Positions 39,031-48,823 are shown, counted from the stretch's first letter. The stretch is DNA of 64,000 bases from Ancylobacter oerskovii (GCF_018390555.1 NZ_JAHBGB010000044.1:399424-463423); one strand, 5' to 3'. The notes: a model not told the origin generated them from the letters alone. Translations and numbers: made by a program.

Positions 39031-40161
39031 ATGCGCGCCGAGCTCGCCGCGAGCGTCGACGAAATCCGCGAAGCCGCCGGTCTCCTGCGGCAGCACATCG
39101 ATTTCGACCGTTCCAAAGCCCGTCTCGCCGAGCTGAACGCCCTCGCCGAGGATCCCAACCTGTGGAACGATCCCGAGCGCGCGCAGAAGCTGATGCAGGA
39201 GCGCGGCACGCTGGAGGACGGGCTCGGCGCCATCGAGCGCATCAACCGCGAGCTCGCCGACAATGTCGAGCTGATCGAGCTGGGCGAGGCCGAGGGCGAC
39301 ACGTCCATCGTCGACGAGGCCGCCGCGGCCCTCCAGCGCCTCAAGGCCGAGGTGGCGCGCCGGCAGCTGGAAGCCCTGCTCTCCGGCGAGGCGGACGCCA
39401 ATGACAGCTATCTCGAGGTCCATGCCGGTGCCGGCGGCACCGACAGCCAGGACTGGGCGGAGATGCTGCTGCGCATGTACACGCGCTGGGCGGAGCGGCG
39501 CGGCTTCAAGGTGGAGCTGATCGAGGACTCACCCGGCGAAGCGGCGGGGCTGAAGTCGGCGACCATCCTGGTCAAGGGCCACAACGCCTATGGCTGGCTG
39601 AAGACCGAGGCCGGCGTGCACCGCCTCGTGCGCATCTCGCCCTTCGATTCCAACGCCCGCCGCCAGACCTCCTTCGCCTCGATCGACGTCTATCCGGTGA
39701 TCGACGACCGCATCGTCGTCGACATCAAGGAAGCCGACGTGCGCGTCGACACCATGCGTTCGGGCGGCGCCGGCGGCCAGCACGTCAACAAGACGGAATC
39801 GGCGGTGCGCCTCACGCACATCCCCACCGGCATCGCGGTGGTGAGCCAGGGCGACCGCTCGCAGCACAAGAACCGCGCTACCGCGTGGGACATGCTGCGC
39901 GCCAAGCTCTACGAGATGGAGCTGAAGAAGCGCGAGGCGCAGGCCGCCGCCGACCAGGCCGCCAAGACCGATATCGGCTGGGGCCACCAGATCCGCTCCT
40001 ATGTGCTGCAGCCCTACCAGCTGGTGAAGGACCTGCGCACCGGCGTCTCCACCGGCACGCCGCAGGAGGTGCTGGACGGCGACCTCGACCCGTTCATGGA
40101 GGCCGCGCTGGCCCAGCGCGCCTATGGCGGCGGCCCGGCGAGCGTCGACGACGTGGAGTGA
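39031..40161 (+). CDS. prfB: Peptide chain release factor 2, without programmed frameshift
   Basis: Recognises UGA and UAA and triggers peptide release. 376 residues. The SPF tripeptide anticodon is in RISPFDSNARR, and the catalytic GGQ is in SGGAGGQHVNKTESAVRLTH. In E. coli the codon series around residue 25 contains an in-frame TGA read by +1 frameshift; the matching stretch here (LRQHIDFDRSKARL) is continuous in one frame, so autoregulation by frameshifting is absent. ATG 39031 is preferred because GAGAG lies upstream at proper spacing; GTG 39022 is an alternative. Confidence 0.95.
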   Translation: MRAELAASVDEIREAAGLLRQHIDFDRSKARLAELNALAEDPNLWNDPERAQKLMQERGTLEDGLGAIERINRELADNVELIELGEAEGDTSIVDEAAAALQRLKAEVARRQLEALLSGEADANDSYLEVHAGAGGTDSQDWAEMLLRMYTRWAERRGFKVELIEDSPGEAAGLKSATILVKGHNAYGWLKTEAGVHRLVRISPFDSNARRQTSFASIDVYPVIDDRIVVDIKEADVRVDTMRSGGAGGQHVNKTESAVRLTHIPTGIAVVSQGDRSQHKNRATAWDMLRAKLYEMELKKREAQAAADQAAKTDIGWGHQIRSYVLQPYQLVKDLRTGVSTGTPQEVLDGDLDPFMEAALAQRAYGGGPASVDDVE

Positions 40162-40224
40162 GGGAGCTTCTCGCCCGGCGGGGCTGAAGGGACCGCTTCG
40201 ACGATCGCCGCATTCCGTCTCCGC

Positions 40225-40402
40225 CTGAACGGCGTCATGGCCGGGACCAGCCCGGGCATGACGGCGGGTGCGGAAGCTGCGCGACGACATGCCCGGCCAT
40301 CCGCCGTCATCCCGGACGGCAGGAGGCCGATCCGGGGGCATGGGAGGCCGGGAGCGATCCCGGCCCGGCGGCGTCGACCCGCGCCGGGATGACGGCCAAA
40401 CG
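40225..40402. repeat. Extragenic palindromic elements, CCCGGGC family (cluster)
   Basis: GGCGTCATGGCCGGGACC at 40231 faces AGCCCGGGCATGACGGCG ending near 40268, a near-perfect inverted repeat. A second, looser set (CATGCCCGGCCATCCGCCG, then GTCATCCCGGACGG and CGCGCCGGGATGACGG) follows up to about 40395. The cluster occupies the convergent gap between prfB and the peroxiredoxin gene. Confidence 0.75.
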
Positions 40403-40412
40403 GGGCGACCCG

Positions 40413-40880
40413 TCACAGCGCCCGTGCCGCCTCCAGCACGTCCTCGGCATGGCCGGCGACCTTCACCTTCGGCCAGATGCGGGCGATCCGCCCCTCGTCG
40501 TCGATCAGCACGGTGGCGCGGGTGATGCCCATGAACGTCTTGCCATACAAGCTCTTCTCGCCCCAGACGCCATAGGCGGCGAGCATGTCGTGCGCCTCGT
40601 CGGTGGCGAGCGGGAAGGCCAGGCACTCCTTGCTGCGAAACTTCACCAGCGCCTTGGCGGGATCGGCGGAGACGCCGAGCACCGCCGTGCCGGCCTTCTC
40701 GAAATCCGGCAGCAGGCGGTTGAAGTCGTGCGCCTCCAGGGCGCAGCCCGGGGTGCTGGCCTTAGGATAGAAATACAGCACCAGCTTCCGGCCGCGGAAA
40801 TCCGCAAGGCGGACCGGCTTGCCGTCGTCGCCGGGCAGTTCGAAGTCGGGTGCCGGTTCCCCGGCGGCAATGGTGGTCAT
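40413..40880 (-). CDS. bcp: Thioredoxin-dependent thiol peroxidase, Bcp/PrxQ family
   Basis: Reduces hydrogen peroxide and organic hydroperoxides. 155 residues, standard size. The peroxidatic cysteine is Cys46 in KASTPGCALEAHDF. The resolving cysteine found five residues later in E. coli Bcp (Cys50) is His51 here. The only other cysteine is Cys86 (SKECLAFPL), in the region of helix 3 that supplies the resolving cysteine in Xanthomonas Bcp. It may therefore use that type of disulfide or act as a 1-Cys enzyme. Transcribed toward prfB. Confidence 0.93.
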   Translation of the reverse strand: MTTIAAGEPAPDFELPGDDGKPVRLADFRGRKLVLYFYPKASTPGCALEAHDFNRLLPDFEKAGTAVLGVSADPAKALVKFRSKECLAFPLATDEAHDMLAAYGVWGEKSLYGKTFMGITRATVLIDDEGRIARIWPKVKVAGHAEDVLEAARAL

Positions 40881-41040
40881 CTGCCTTCCTTTCGTCGGCT
40901 TTTGCGGCGATGCCGCCGGCCGTGGCCGCCTACCGGCCGCTCATCCCGTCATAGTTTCGCCAACGGACAAGAAACAGACAGGATATCGCGATAGACCCCG
41001 CACAGGCGCTATCATCCACATGCAGAGATTCGGACGGTAG

Positions 41041-44000
41041 ATGATCGACAGGACGATGCGCAGAGCCGGCGGGCGTGCCGGGCCGGGGAAGCGCCCGCGT
41101 CTGCGGCGGATAGTGCGCGCCTGCGAGGCGCCGCGTCGCGGTCGTCGGTGGGTGCGCGTTTGCGGCTGGTCCTGCGGCGGCGTGTTCGGTCTTGCCATCG
41201 CCGCCGTGCTGACGATCTACGTGCTGTTCTCCACCGGGCTGGTGACGGTGAACATCGCCCGTCCCTATGTCGAGCGGGCCCTGGCGGAGCGCCTCGGGGC
41301 CGGCCGCAGCGTCGAGATCGGCGAGATCGTCTCCAACGGCGCCGTGACCGGCGGCATGGCGCTGCGCGTCAACGACATCGTGGTGCGCGACGAGACGGGG
41401 AGCGTGATCGCTTCCGCCCCGCAGGCGGAAATCACCATGCAGGACCGTCTGTTCCCATGGATGGCCGGGCCGAAGCGGATCGACCTCATCGGCGTGAAGC
41501 TGCAGGTCTGGATGACGGCCGATGGCGGGCTGGCGGTTTCCACCGGCGAGAACGCCAAGCCGATCCGCGCGCCTGCCCCCGCGGCCGCCCCCGCGCCGGC
41601 GGCTCCCGTGCCCGGCGATGCCGCGCCGGCCACCGGCGTCTCCCTGACCGGCCCGGGGGAGGCGCCGGCCGCGAACGCGGCGACATCGGGCGAGGCGCCG
41701 CCGTCGCTCGGTCCCATCCGCCTCGCCAGCCTCGCGGCGCTCGCCGACGGTCTCGACCGCGGCGGCCTCGACGGCGGCGAGCTTTCCGACATCGGGCTGA
41801 AGGACGGCACGCTGACGCTGCGCAGCGAGGTGAGCGGGCGCAGCTGGGTATTCGACAAGATCGACATCAGCCTGGCCCGTCCCACGGCCGGCGGCCTCAC
41901 TTTCGACCTGCGCGCCGGCGGGGCGGACGGGCCCTGGTCGGCGCAGGCGACCATCGCGCCGCTGGCGGACGGGCGCCGCGACATCGGCGTCGCCATTCGC
42001 GACCTGGCGCCGCGCGACCTGATGATCGCCGCCGGCATGGCCGAGGCGGACCTGGTCGCCACCTCGCCGCTGTCCGGCGAGATCCATGCGCAGATCGACG
42101 CCAAGGGCGATCTCATCGGCTCCGCCGGCCGGCTGCTGGTCGGCGCCGGCGAACTTCAGCTGGGCAAGGACGAACTCGGCCGGATGATCATCGACGAGGT
42201 GTCGCTCGATTTCGGCTTCGATCCGCACAGCCGCACGGTAGCGATCAAGCCGCTCTCGATCCATGCCGGCCCGCTCGATCTGGAGATCGCCGCCGATCTC
42301 AACCTGCCGACGACCGCGGACGGGATCTGGACGCTGCACGCCACCCGCGCGCAGGGCACGCTCGGTGGCGGCGGGCGCTATTCCGAGAAGGAGCCGCCCT
42401 TCGTCGCCCCGAACATCGCCCTCGACCTGCATTTCGATCCCAAGGCGAAGAGCCTCGGCATCGACCATGCCAAGGTTTCGAGCCCGCAGGGCGAGATCAC
42501 CGTCGTCGGCGGATTGGATCTCGGCGGGCCGGATCCGGCGCTGACGCTCAACGTCTCGACCACGCCGACCTCGGCGACGACGCTGAAGCGCATCTGGCCG
42601 GTGCTGGCGGCGCCCGATGTGCGGGGCTGGGTCTATGACAATGTGGTCGCCGGCGACGTCAGCCGTGCCGAGATCGCGCTGAGGGCGCCGCTGTCGGCGA
42701 TCGGCAATCCCGATATCCCGCTGCCGGACGAGGCGCTGCGCATCGACATCGTCGCCGGCAACGGCTCCTTCCGGGTGCTGCCGGAACTGGCGGCGATCAC
42801 CGGCGCCGATGTCGGCGTGCACGTCACCGGCCGTACCGCCCATGTGGAGGCCTCCAAGGGCGGGTTGCAGACACCGGCCGGGCGCAAGCTCACCATCTCG
42901 GACAGCGTGTTCGACATTCCCGACACCGCGCAGGATCCGCCGACGGCGAAGATTCGCGTCGCCGTCAACGGGCCGGTCGCCGGCATGGCCGAGATCGCCA
43001 GCCTGCCGTCGCTGCGTAGCCACGCGGCGGCCTCGCCGCTCGACGCGGCGACGGTGTCCGGCGATTTCCAAGGCGTGGCACAGGTGAGCATCCGCCTGTC
43101 GGAAGAGATCAAGCCCGCCGATGTCGACTTCGCCTTCGAGGCCACGCTGAGCGATTTCTCGGCGGACAAGATGGTGCTCGGCCATGATCTCGAGGATGCC
43201 GCCGTGCGCGCCTTCGTGACGCCGCAGGCCAGCGTGTTCCGCGGCGACGGCAAGCTCGGCGGGGCGCCGGTGAGCTTCGACTACACGCTGCCGGCCAAGG
43301 GGGACGCCTCCTTCACCATGGCGGCGACGCTGGACCAGAGCGCACGCGACAAGCTCAATCTCGACCTCGCCGGCCTTGGCGGCACGGTGACGGTGAAGCT
43401 GAACGGCACCACCGCCGCGAATGGCAGGGTGAGCGCCGACGTCGATGTCGATCTCACCAAGGCGCGGCTTGCCGAGCTGGTGCCGGGCTGGTCGAAGCCG
43501 GCGGGCAAGCCGGCGCGCCTGACCGCCAAGCTCAACAAGAGCGAGGACGGCATCAGGCTGGAAAATCTCGTCGTCTCCGGCGCTGGGGTGAACATTCGCG
43601 GCTCGGTGGCGCTGGACGCCAAGGGCGTGCCGGTGAGCGCCGACCTGCCGATCTTCCAGCTTTCCGATGGCGACAAGGCGAGCGTGAAGGTCGACCAGAC
43701 CGGCGGCGTCATGAAGATCACCGTGCGTGGCGAGGTGATCGAGGCCCGCGCCTTCCTCAAGGACCTGCTGGAGGCGCCGATCGCCGGCAGCGCCGGCCAG
43801 GCCAAGCCGGTCGACATCGATCTCGACGTCAATCTCGACGTCGTGGTCGGCAATAATGGCGAGACGATGCGGGAAGCGGTGCTGAAGCTGTCGCGGCGCG
43901 ACGGCGCGCTGCGCAGCTTCTCGCTGGGGGCGCTGGTCGGCCGCGACGGCGGTGTGACCGGGCAGATCATGAACGGGGCCGGCGGCGCCAAGGTGATGCG

Positions 44001-44616
44001 GGTGGCGACGACCGATGCCGGCGCCCTGCTGCGCTTCATCAATTTCTATTCGCGCATCTATGGCGGCGACCTGTGGCTCGACATCGACCCGCCGGGGGGC
44101 GACGGCGCGCCGCAGAACGGCATCATCAACATGCGGGATTTCGTAGTGCGCGGCGAGGCGGGGCTCGACCGGCTGATCGCCGCAGCGCCGGCCACCGTCG
44201 CCAACGGGCGTCCGCAACCCGGCGCGGCGATCACCTTCAAGAAACTGCAGGTGACGTTCACCCGCTCGGCCGAGCAATTGTCCATCCGCGACGGCGTGGT
44301 GTGGGGCCCGGCGGTCGGCTCGACCTTCGACGGCTCGCTCGACTATGCGCGCGACCGCATCTCGATCCAGGGCACCTATGTGCCGGCCTATGGGCTGAAC
44401 AACCTGTTCTCGCGGCTGCCGGTGCTCGGCTTCTTCCTCGGCGGCGGCCCGAATGAGGGGCTGGTGGGCGTGACCTACGAGATCGTCGGGCCGTTGAGCG
44501 GGCCGACGCTGCGGGTGAATCCGATCTCCGCCGTGGCTCCGGGCTTCCTGCGCAAGATCTTCGAATACCGGCAGGCGCCGGACCCGACGCCGCCGGCGGT
44601 GGTGCCGACGCGATAG
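41041..44616 (+). CDS. AsmA-like/DUF3971-containing large envelope protein (YhdP-type)
   Basis: 1191 residues. Arg-rich N-terminus, then one transmembrane helix (VFGLAIAAVLTIYVLFSTG, about 48-66), then a long periplasmic body of repeated beta strands. An Ala/Pro linker lies near residue 180. PVLAAPDVRGWVYDNVVAG near residue 520 marks the DUF3971 region; the end (GTYVPAYGLNNLFSRLPVLG then APGFLRKIFEY) is the AsmA-like C-terminal domain. Proteins of this type (YhdP, TamB, YdbH) form hydrophobic grooves proposed to carry phospholipids to the outer membrane. Function here is inferred from architecture. Start uncertain. Confidence 0.85.
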   Translation: MIDRTMRRAGGRAGPGKRPRLRRIVRACEAPRRGRRWVRVCGWSCGGVFGLAIAAVLTIYVLFSTGLVTVNIARPYVERALAERLGAGRSVEIGEIVSNGAVTGGMALRVNDIVVRDETGSVIASAPQAEITMQDRLFPWMAGPKRIDLIGVKLQVWMTADGGLAVSTGENAKPIRAPAPAAAPAPAAPVPGDAAPATGVSLTGPGEAPAANAATSGEAPPSLGPIRLASLAALADGLDRGGLDGGELSDIGLKDGTLTLRSEVSGRSWVFDKIDISLARPTAGGLTFDLRAGGADGPWSAQATIAPLADGRRDIGVAIRDLAPRDLMIAAGMAEADLVATSPLSGEIHAQIDAKGDLIGSAGRLLVGAGELQLGKDELGRMIIDEVSLDFGFDPHSRTVAIKPLSIHAGPLDLEIAADLNLPTTADGIWTLHATRAQGTLGGGGRYSEKEPPFVAPNIALDLHFDPKAKSLGIDHAKVSSPQGEITVVGGLDLGGPDPALTLNVSTTPTSATTLKRIWPVLAAPDVRGWVYDNVVAGDVSRAEIALRAPLSAIGNPDIPLPDEALRIDIVAGNGSFRVLPELAAITGADVGVHVTGRTAHVEASKGGLQTPAGRKLTISDSVFDIPDTAQDPPTAKIRVAVNGPVAGMAEIASLPSLRSHAAASPLDAATVSGDFQGVAQVSIRLSEEIKPADVDFAFEATLSDFSADKMVLGHDLEDAAVRAFVTPQASVFRGDGKLGGAPVSFDYTLPAKGDASFTMAATLDQSARDKLNLDLAGLGGTVTVKLNGTTAANGRVSADVDVDLTKARLAELVPGWSKPAGKPARLTAKLNKSEDGIRLENLVVSGAGVNIRGSVALDAKGVPVSADLPIFQLSDGDKASVKVDQTGGVMKITVRGEVIEARAFLKDLLEAPIAGSAGQAKPVDIDLDVNLDVVVGNNGETMREAVLKLSRRDGALRSFSLGALVGRDGGVTGQIMNGAGGAKVMRVATTDAGALLRFINFYSRIYGGDLWLDIDPPGGDGAPQNGIINMRDFVVRGEAGLDRLIAAAPATVANGRPQPGAAITFKKLQVTFTRSAEQLSIRDGVVWGPAVGSTFDGSLDYARDRISIQGTYVPAYGLNNLFSRLPVLGFFLGGGPNEGLVGVTYEIVGPLSGPTLRVNPISAVAPGFLRKIFEYRQAPDPTPPAVVPTR

Positions 44617-44654
44617 GAGCTTGCCGGCCGTCACCCCGGCGGCTTGATGTCACC

Positions 44655-44772
44655 TGGATTTTCGCGAATCCCGGCGTCGGGCCCGGGATTGGCCCGGGCA
44701 TTCCACGACGGCCTCCGGCGCACCCGGTCCAAGGCGTGGAGGGTCGGGCCAAGCCCGGCCATGACGGTGTGA
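44655..44772. repeat. Extragenic palindromic element, CCCGGGC family
   Basis: GGCGTCGGGCCCGGG, TTGGCCCGGGCATTCCACG, and farther on AAGGCGTGGAGGGTCGGGCC with AAGCCCGGCCATGACGG belong to the same family as the 40.2-kb cluster. It separates the convergent AsmA-like and tyrS genes. Confidence 0.7.
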
Positions 44773-44824
44773 CGGGTGGATTTCCGGCGAGAAGGGCAGG
44801 GGGGCGCCGCCGTCGGCAGGCGGC

Positions 44825-46081
44825 TCACACCGGCTTGAGCAGAACGTGCTTCTTCTTGCCGAAGGAGAGCTTCACCACCCCTTCGGCGCTGAGGTCGCGG
44901 GCGCTCACTACCGCCTTGTCGTCGGTGACGGTGGCGTCGTTCACCTTCAGGCCGCCGCTCCTGATCTGCCGGCGCGCCTCGCCGTTGGAGGCGACGAGGC
45001 CGGTCTTCTCCGCGAAGACGCTGAGCACGCCGATGCCGGCCTCGAGCTCGGCCGCCGGCACCTCGACGGTCGGCAGGTCGGCGGCCACCCCGCCTTCCTC
45101 GAAGGTCTTGCGCGCGGTCTCGGCCGCGGCTTCCGCCGCCGCACGACCGTGCAGCATGGCGGTGACCTCGGTGGCGAGGATCTTCTTCACCTCGTTGATC
45201 TCGGCGCCGCCGAGCGCAGCGAGCCGGGCGATCTCGTCCATGGGCAGGGTGGTGTAGAGCTTGAGGAAGCGCGAGACGTCGGCATCCTCGGTGTTGCGCC
45301 AGTACTGCCAGAACTCGTAGGGGCCGAGCATGTCGGCGTTCAGCCACACGGCGCCGGAGAGCGACTTGCCCATCTTGGCACCGGAGGCCGTGGTGAGCAG
45401 CGGCGAGGTCAGCGCGTAGAGCTGCGGCGTGTCCATGCGGTGGCCGAGGTCGATGCCGTTGACGATGTTGCCCCACTGGTCGGAGCCGCCCATCTGCAGG
45501 CGCACGCCGTAGCGCTTCGACAGCTCCACGAAGTCGTAGGCCTGCAGGATCATGTAGTTGAATTCGAGGAAGGACAGCGACTGCTCGCGGTCGAGGCGCA
45601 TCTTCACGCTGTCGAAGGACAGCATGCGGTTGACCGAGAAATGCCGGCCGACGTCGCGCAGGAATTCGAGATAGTTGAGCGAGGTCAGCCACTCGGCGTT
45701 GTTGGCCATCAGCGCGTCGGTGGGGGCGTCGCCATAGGTGAGATAGCTGGAGAACACCCGCTTGATGGAGGCGATGTTCTCGGCAATGGTCTCCACCGTC
45801 ATCAGCTTGCGCGCCTCCTCCTTGAAGGAGGGGTCGCCCACCATGCCGGTGCCGCCGCCCATCAGCGAGACGGGCCGGTGGCCGGTCGCCTGCAGCCAGT
45901 GCAGCATCATGATCTGGATGAGGCCGCCGGCGTGCAGGCTGGGTGCCGTCGGGTCGAAGCCGATATAGGCGCTGACGGTTTCCGTGGCGAAGAGCCGGTC
46001 GAGCCCTTCGGGGTCCGAGATCTGGTGGATGAAGCCGCGCTCGGAAAGGGTGCGCAGGAAATCGGAACGGAACGTCGTCAT
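44825..46081 (-). CDS. tyrS: Tyrosyl-tRNA synthetase
   Basis: Class I synthetase charging tRNA-Tyr. 418 residues. The HIGH-type signature is in [35 protein letters not shown] lies in the tyrosine site, and [12 protein letters not shown] provides the KMSKS-like loop. The C-terminal S4-like RNA-binding domain is seen in [21 protein letters not shown] 46081 gives the standard N-terminus ([17 protein letters not shown]). Divergent from anmK, with 87 bp between the starts. Confidence 0.96.
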   Translation of the reverse strand: MTTFRSDFLRTLSERGFIHQISDPEGLDRLFATETVSAYIGFDPTAPSLHAGGLIQIMMLHWLQATGHRPVSLMGGGTGMVGDPSFKEEARKLMTVETIAENIASIKRVFSSYLTYGDAPTDALMANNAEWLTSLNYLEFLRDVGRHFSVNRMLSFDSVKMRLDREQSLSFLEFNYMILQAYDFVELSKRYGVRLQMGGSDQWGNIVNGIDLGHRMDTPQLYALTSPLLTTASGAKMGKSLSGAVWLNADMLGPYEFWQYWRNTEDADVSRFLKLYTTLPMDEIARLAALGGAEINEVKKILATEVTAMLHGRAAAEAAAETARKTFEEGGVAADLPTVEVPAAELEAGIGVLSVFAEKTGLVASNGEARRQIRSGGLKVNDATVTDDKAVVSARDLSAEGVVKLSFGKKKHVLLKPV

Positions 46082-46168
46082 GTCGGGCCTGCCGGCGTCA
46101 ATGCGGTGGTAAGGATCGGGCGCGTCATGTAGCAGCTTCGGGCGGCACATGCACGCCGGGAGGACCAG

Positions 46169-47308
46169 ATGGAAACCGTGGCGGCGATCGGCCTGATGAG
46201 CGGCACCTCGCTCGACGGCGTCGACGTGGCGCTGATCGAGACCGATGGCGAGCGCGTGGCCGCTTTCGGGCCGCATGCCACCTATCCCTATGCGCCGGAC
46301 GACCGGGCGCTGCTGGTGCGGGCCATCGAGGAGGCGGCGCCGCTCACCGACCGCACCGCCCGGCCGGGGGCGCTCGCCCAAGCCGAGGCGATGCTCACGG
46401 CGCGCCATGGCGAGGCGGTGGCGTGCTTCGTCGCGGCGCATCCGGCGGCGGCGCAGGCGCGGGTGGTCGGCTTCCACGGCCAGACGGTGCTGCACCGGCC
46501 GGAGATCGCGCTCACCGTGCAGATCGGCGATGGCGCGGGGTTGGCGCGGGCGCTGCGGGCGGCGGGGCTGGGGCCGGGCGCCACGCTCGTCTACGACCTG
46601 CGCGCCGCCGACGTCGCGGCGGGCGGGCAGGGGGCGCCGCTGGTGCCGGTCTATCACGCGGCGCTGGCGAAGGGGCTCGACCTGCCATTGCCGGTGCTGT
46701 TCCTCAATCTCGGCGGGGTCGCCAACGTCACCTATGTCGACGGCGGGGCGGATCCCGTCGCCTTCGACACCGGCCCGGCCAATGCGCTGATCGACGACTT
46801 CATGAAGGAGCGCACCGGCCGGCCGGTGGATGCCGAGGGCGCCTGCGCGGCGGCGGGGCGTATCGACGAGGCGGCGCTGGCGCGGCTGCTGGCGCATCCC
46901 TTCTTCGCGCAGCAGCCGCCGAAATCGCTCGACCGCAACGATTTCAAGGCGTTCGTGGCGGAGCATGCGGGCCTTGCGTCGAAAAGCATCGAGGATGGCG
47001 CGGCGACGCTCACCGCCCTCAGCGCCGCGACGGTGGCGGCGGCGCTGCCTTTGCTGCCGCAGCGCCCGCGCGCGGTGGTGGCGGCCGGCGGCGGGGCCCA
47101 TAATCCGACGCTGCTCGCCATGCTCGCCGGCCGGCTCGGCGTGCCGGTGACGCCGGCGGAGGCGGTCGGCCTGTCATCCGACGCGATGGAGGCCCAGGCC
47201 TTCGCCTTCCTGGCGGTGCGCGCGCTGAAGGGGCTGCCGCTCAGCTTTCCGACCACCACCGGCGTGCCGACGCCGATGACCGGGGGCGTCTCGATACCGC
47301 TGCAATGA
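46169..47308 (+). CDS. anmK: Anhydro-N-acetylmuramic acid kinase
   Basis: Phosphorylates and opens 1,6-anhydro-MurNAc released during wall recycling, giving MurNAc-6-phosphate. 379 residues. The ASKHA phosphate-binding loop [15 protein letters not shown] opens the protein; [13 protein letters not shown] and [17 protein letters not shown] follow, and [15 protein letters not shown] holds the catalytic region. GGGAGGA lies seven bases upstream of the ATG. Confidence 0.95.
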   Translation: METVAAIGLMSGTSLDGVDVALIETDGERVAAFGPHATYPYAPDDRALLVRAIEEAAPLTDRTARPGALAQAEAMLTARHGEAVACFVAAHPAAAQARVVGFHGQTVLHRPEIALTVQIGDGAGLARALRAAGLGPGATLVYDLRAADVAAGGQGAPLVPVYHAALAKGLDLPLPVLFLNLGGVANVTYVDGGADPVAFDTGPANALIDDFMKERTGRPVDAEGACAAAGRIDEAALARLLAHPFFAQQPPKSLDRNDFKAFVAEHAGLASKSIEDGAATLTALSAATVAAALPLLPQRPRAVVAAGGGAHNPTLLAMLAGRLGVPVTPAEAVGLSSDAMEAQAFAFLAVRALKGLPLSFPTTTGVPTPMTGGVSIPLQ

Positions 47309-47535
47309 CGGTCCGGCGCGAGGCGATAGGCGGCTGAAGCAAAGCTGAAGCGAACGTTCAAAAAAAATTAATGTTCCAGAGTTCGTGCGAAGTATTCCTT
47401 AAACGCAATGGTGCGATGCGCAAACGTATGATGCGCCGCACAACAGAATGCGTATCTTGAGGGCTCCCGGAAGTCCGGCTCGCCAGGCAGGCAGCTTCTG
47501 ATCAACACGCCTGGACAGAACTTGGAGCAATCGAG

Positions 47536-47901
47536 ATGCGCAGCTTCTCCCGTGACATTCTGCCCCTCGCCTTGGCGGGCGGGCTTCTCGCCGTCGCCTT
47601 CATCGCCCCCGGCTTCGCCGCCGAGAAGGGCAGCGTGCGGGCCGCGACGGCGCAGACCATCAATATCGGCTATGTGCACGGCGTCGCCTACTACACGCCG
47701 CAGCAGGACGGCTATCACGTCGTCGCCACGCTGAGCGTCGCCGGCGGTGCGCCGGTCCGCGTCGCCGCGACGCTGCAGCCGGAACAGGCCGTCAGCTTCT
47801 CGGTACCCGGTCCCGAGGGCGCGACCGCCAGCGTCGTCGAGATCGCCCGTCGCGGTGATGGCGTGACGGTGACCAACCCGGATCGCCTCGTGCTCAACTG
47901 A
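47536..47901 (+). CDS. Small secreted protein of unknown function
   Basis: 121 residues with a clear Sec signal peptide (LPLALAGGLLAVAFIAPGFAA, cleaved near residue 29). The mature part of about 90 residues has no cysteines and is rich in beta-forming residues: TINIGYVHGVAYYTPQQDGY, then HVVATLSVAGGAPVRVAATL. It may fold as a small beta-sandwich. GGAGCAATCGAG lies before the ATG. A relatively AT-rich 227-bp stretch precedes it and a strong terminator follows, so it is a single-gene unit. No family recognised. Confidence 0.7.
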   Translation: MRSFSRDILPLALAGGLLAVAFIAPGFAAEKGSVRAATAQTINIGYVHGVAYYTPQQDGYHVVATLSVAGGAPVRVAATLQPEQAVSFSVPGPEGATASVVEIARRGDGVTVTNPDRLVLN

Positions 47902-47948
47902 GCCGTCCGTCAGCCTCCACCGGACTGGAGGCCGCACCCTGGAAAAGA

Positions 47949-47976
47949 AAAAGCCCGGCTCATGCCGGGCTTTTTG
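47949..47976. terminator. Bidirectional terminator
   Basis: AAAAGCCCGGC (47949-47959) pairs perfectly with GCCGGGCTTTT (47964-47974) across TCAT, with T-rich sequence on both strands. It serves the secreted-protein gene and the convergent hydrolase. Confidence 0.93.
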
Positions 47977-48000
47977 CTGTCACGCGCCGGGCGGTGCCGC

Positions 48001-48666
48001 TCAGGCGGCGGTCTCGCTCTTGCGGGTGTCCGGCAGGCGCCGGTCGAGATAGCCGCCGATCAGCTCGGTCAGCTCTTCGGTGCGGTTGTCGAAGAAGTGG
48101 TTGGCGCCGGGCACGGTCTGCTGCTCGATGACGATGCCCTTCTGCGTCTTCAGCTTCTCCACCAGCGTGTTCACCGCCGAGAACGGCACCACCGCGTCCT
48201 TGTCGCCATGCACGAACAGGCCGGAGGAGGGGCAGGGGGCGAGGAAGGAGAAGTCGTAGAGATTGGCAGGGGCGGCCACCGAGATGAAGCCTTCCACCTC
48301 CGGGCGGCGCATCAGCAACTGCATGCCGATCCAGGCGCCGAAGGAGAAGCCGGCGATCCAGCAGGCGCGCGCATCCGGGTTGATCGACTGCGCCCAGTCG
48401 AGCGCGGCGGCGGCATCGGCGAGCTCGCCCTGGCCGTGGTCGAAGGCGCCCTGGCTGCGTCCGACACCCCGGAAGTTGAACCGCAGCGTCGAGAACCCGC
48501 GGTTCACGAACTGGTAGTAGAGGTTGTAGACGACCGGGTTGTTCATCGTGCCGCCGAACTGCGGGTGCGGGTGCAGGATGATGGCGATCGGCGCGTGGCG
48601 CTGCTTGGCCGGCTGGTACCGCCCTTCCAGACGCCCTTTCTCGCCGGTGAAGATGACCTCGGGCAT
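48001..48666 (-). CDS. Alpha/beta hydrolase
   Basis: 221 residues. HPHPQFGGTMNNPVVYNLYY is the oxyanion-side signature of a widespread short alpha/beta-hydrolase group (COG2945-like). The nucleophile elbow is AGFSFGAW (GxSxG), the acid is in HGDKDAVVPF and the histidine in GANHFFDNR. No signal peptide, so cytoplasmic. Substrate unknown. ATG 48666 was chosen because family sequence (MPEVIFTGEKGRLEGRY) begins there; 26 upstream codons are Arg/Ser-rich. Confidence 0.88.
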   Translation of the reverse strand: MPEVIFTGEKGRLEGRYQPAKQRHAPIAIILHPHPQFGGTMNNPVVYNLYYQFVNRGFSTLRFNFRGVGRSQGAFDHGQGELADAAAALDWAQSINPDARACWIAGFSFGAWIGMQLLMRRPEVEGFISVAAPANLYDFSFLAPCPSSGLFVHGDKDAVVPFSAVNTLVEKLKTQKGIVIEQQTVPGANHFFDNRTEELTELIGGYLDRRLPDTRKSETAA

Positions 48667-48787
48667 GAAGCGTGTGATCCTAGATGCGGACGGCGTGGCC
48701 GTCCTGCGCAGAGAGGCAGCCCGGACGCGGGGCCGCCGTTTCAATTTTCCTGCGGGTGTACATAATACCGCGAGCGCCTTGACGACA

Positions 48788-48823
48788 TAGGGTGTTATCC
48801 CTAAATTATTAGAATAATTCTAA
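48788..48823 (+). promoter_or_regulatory. Paired palindromes upstream of the SUF operon; the second resembles an Irr iron-control element
   Basis: TTAGAATAATTCTAA at 48809-48823 is a perfect 15-bp palindrome, AT-rich in a GC-rich genome; on the minus strand it reads TTTAGAATTATTCTAA, similar to the iron control element bound by Irr in Bradyrhizobium and relatives. Immediately before it, TAGGG-N6-CCCTA (48788-48803) is a second inverted repeat. The first SUF gene starts 184 bp downstream and the hydrolase gene 120 bp to the other side. Iron-responsive control is inferred from the motif and operon content. Confidence 0.55.
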
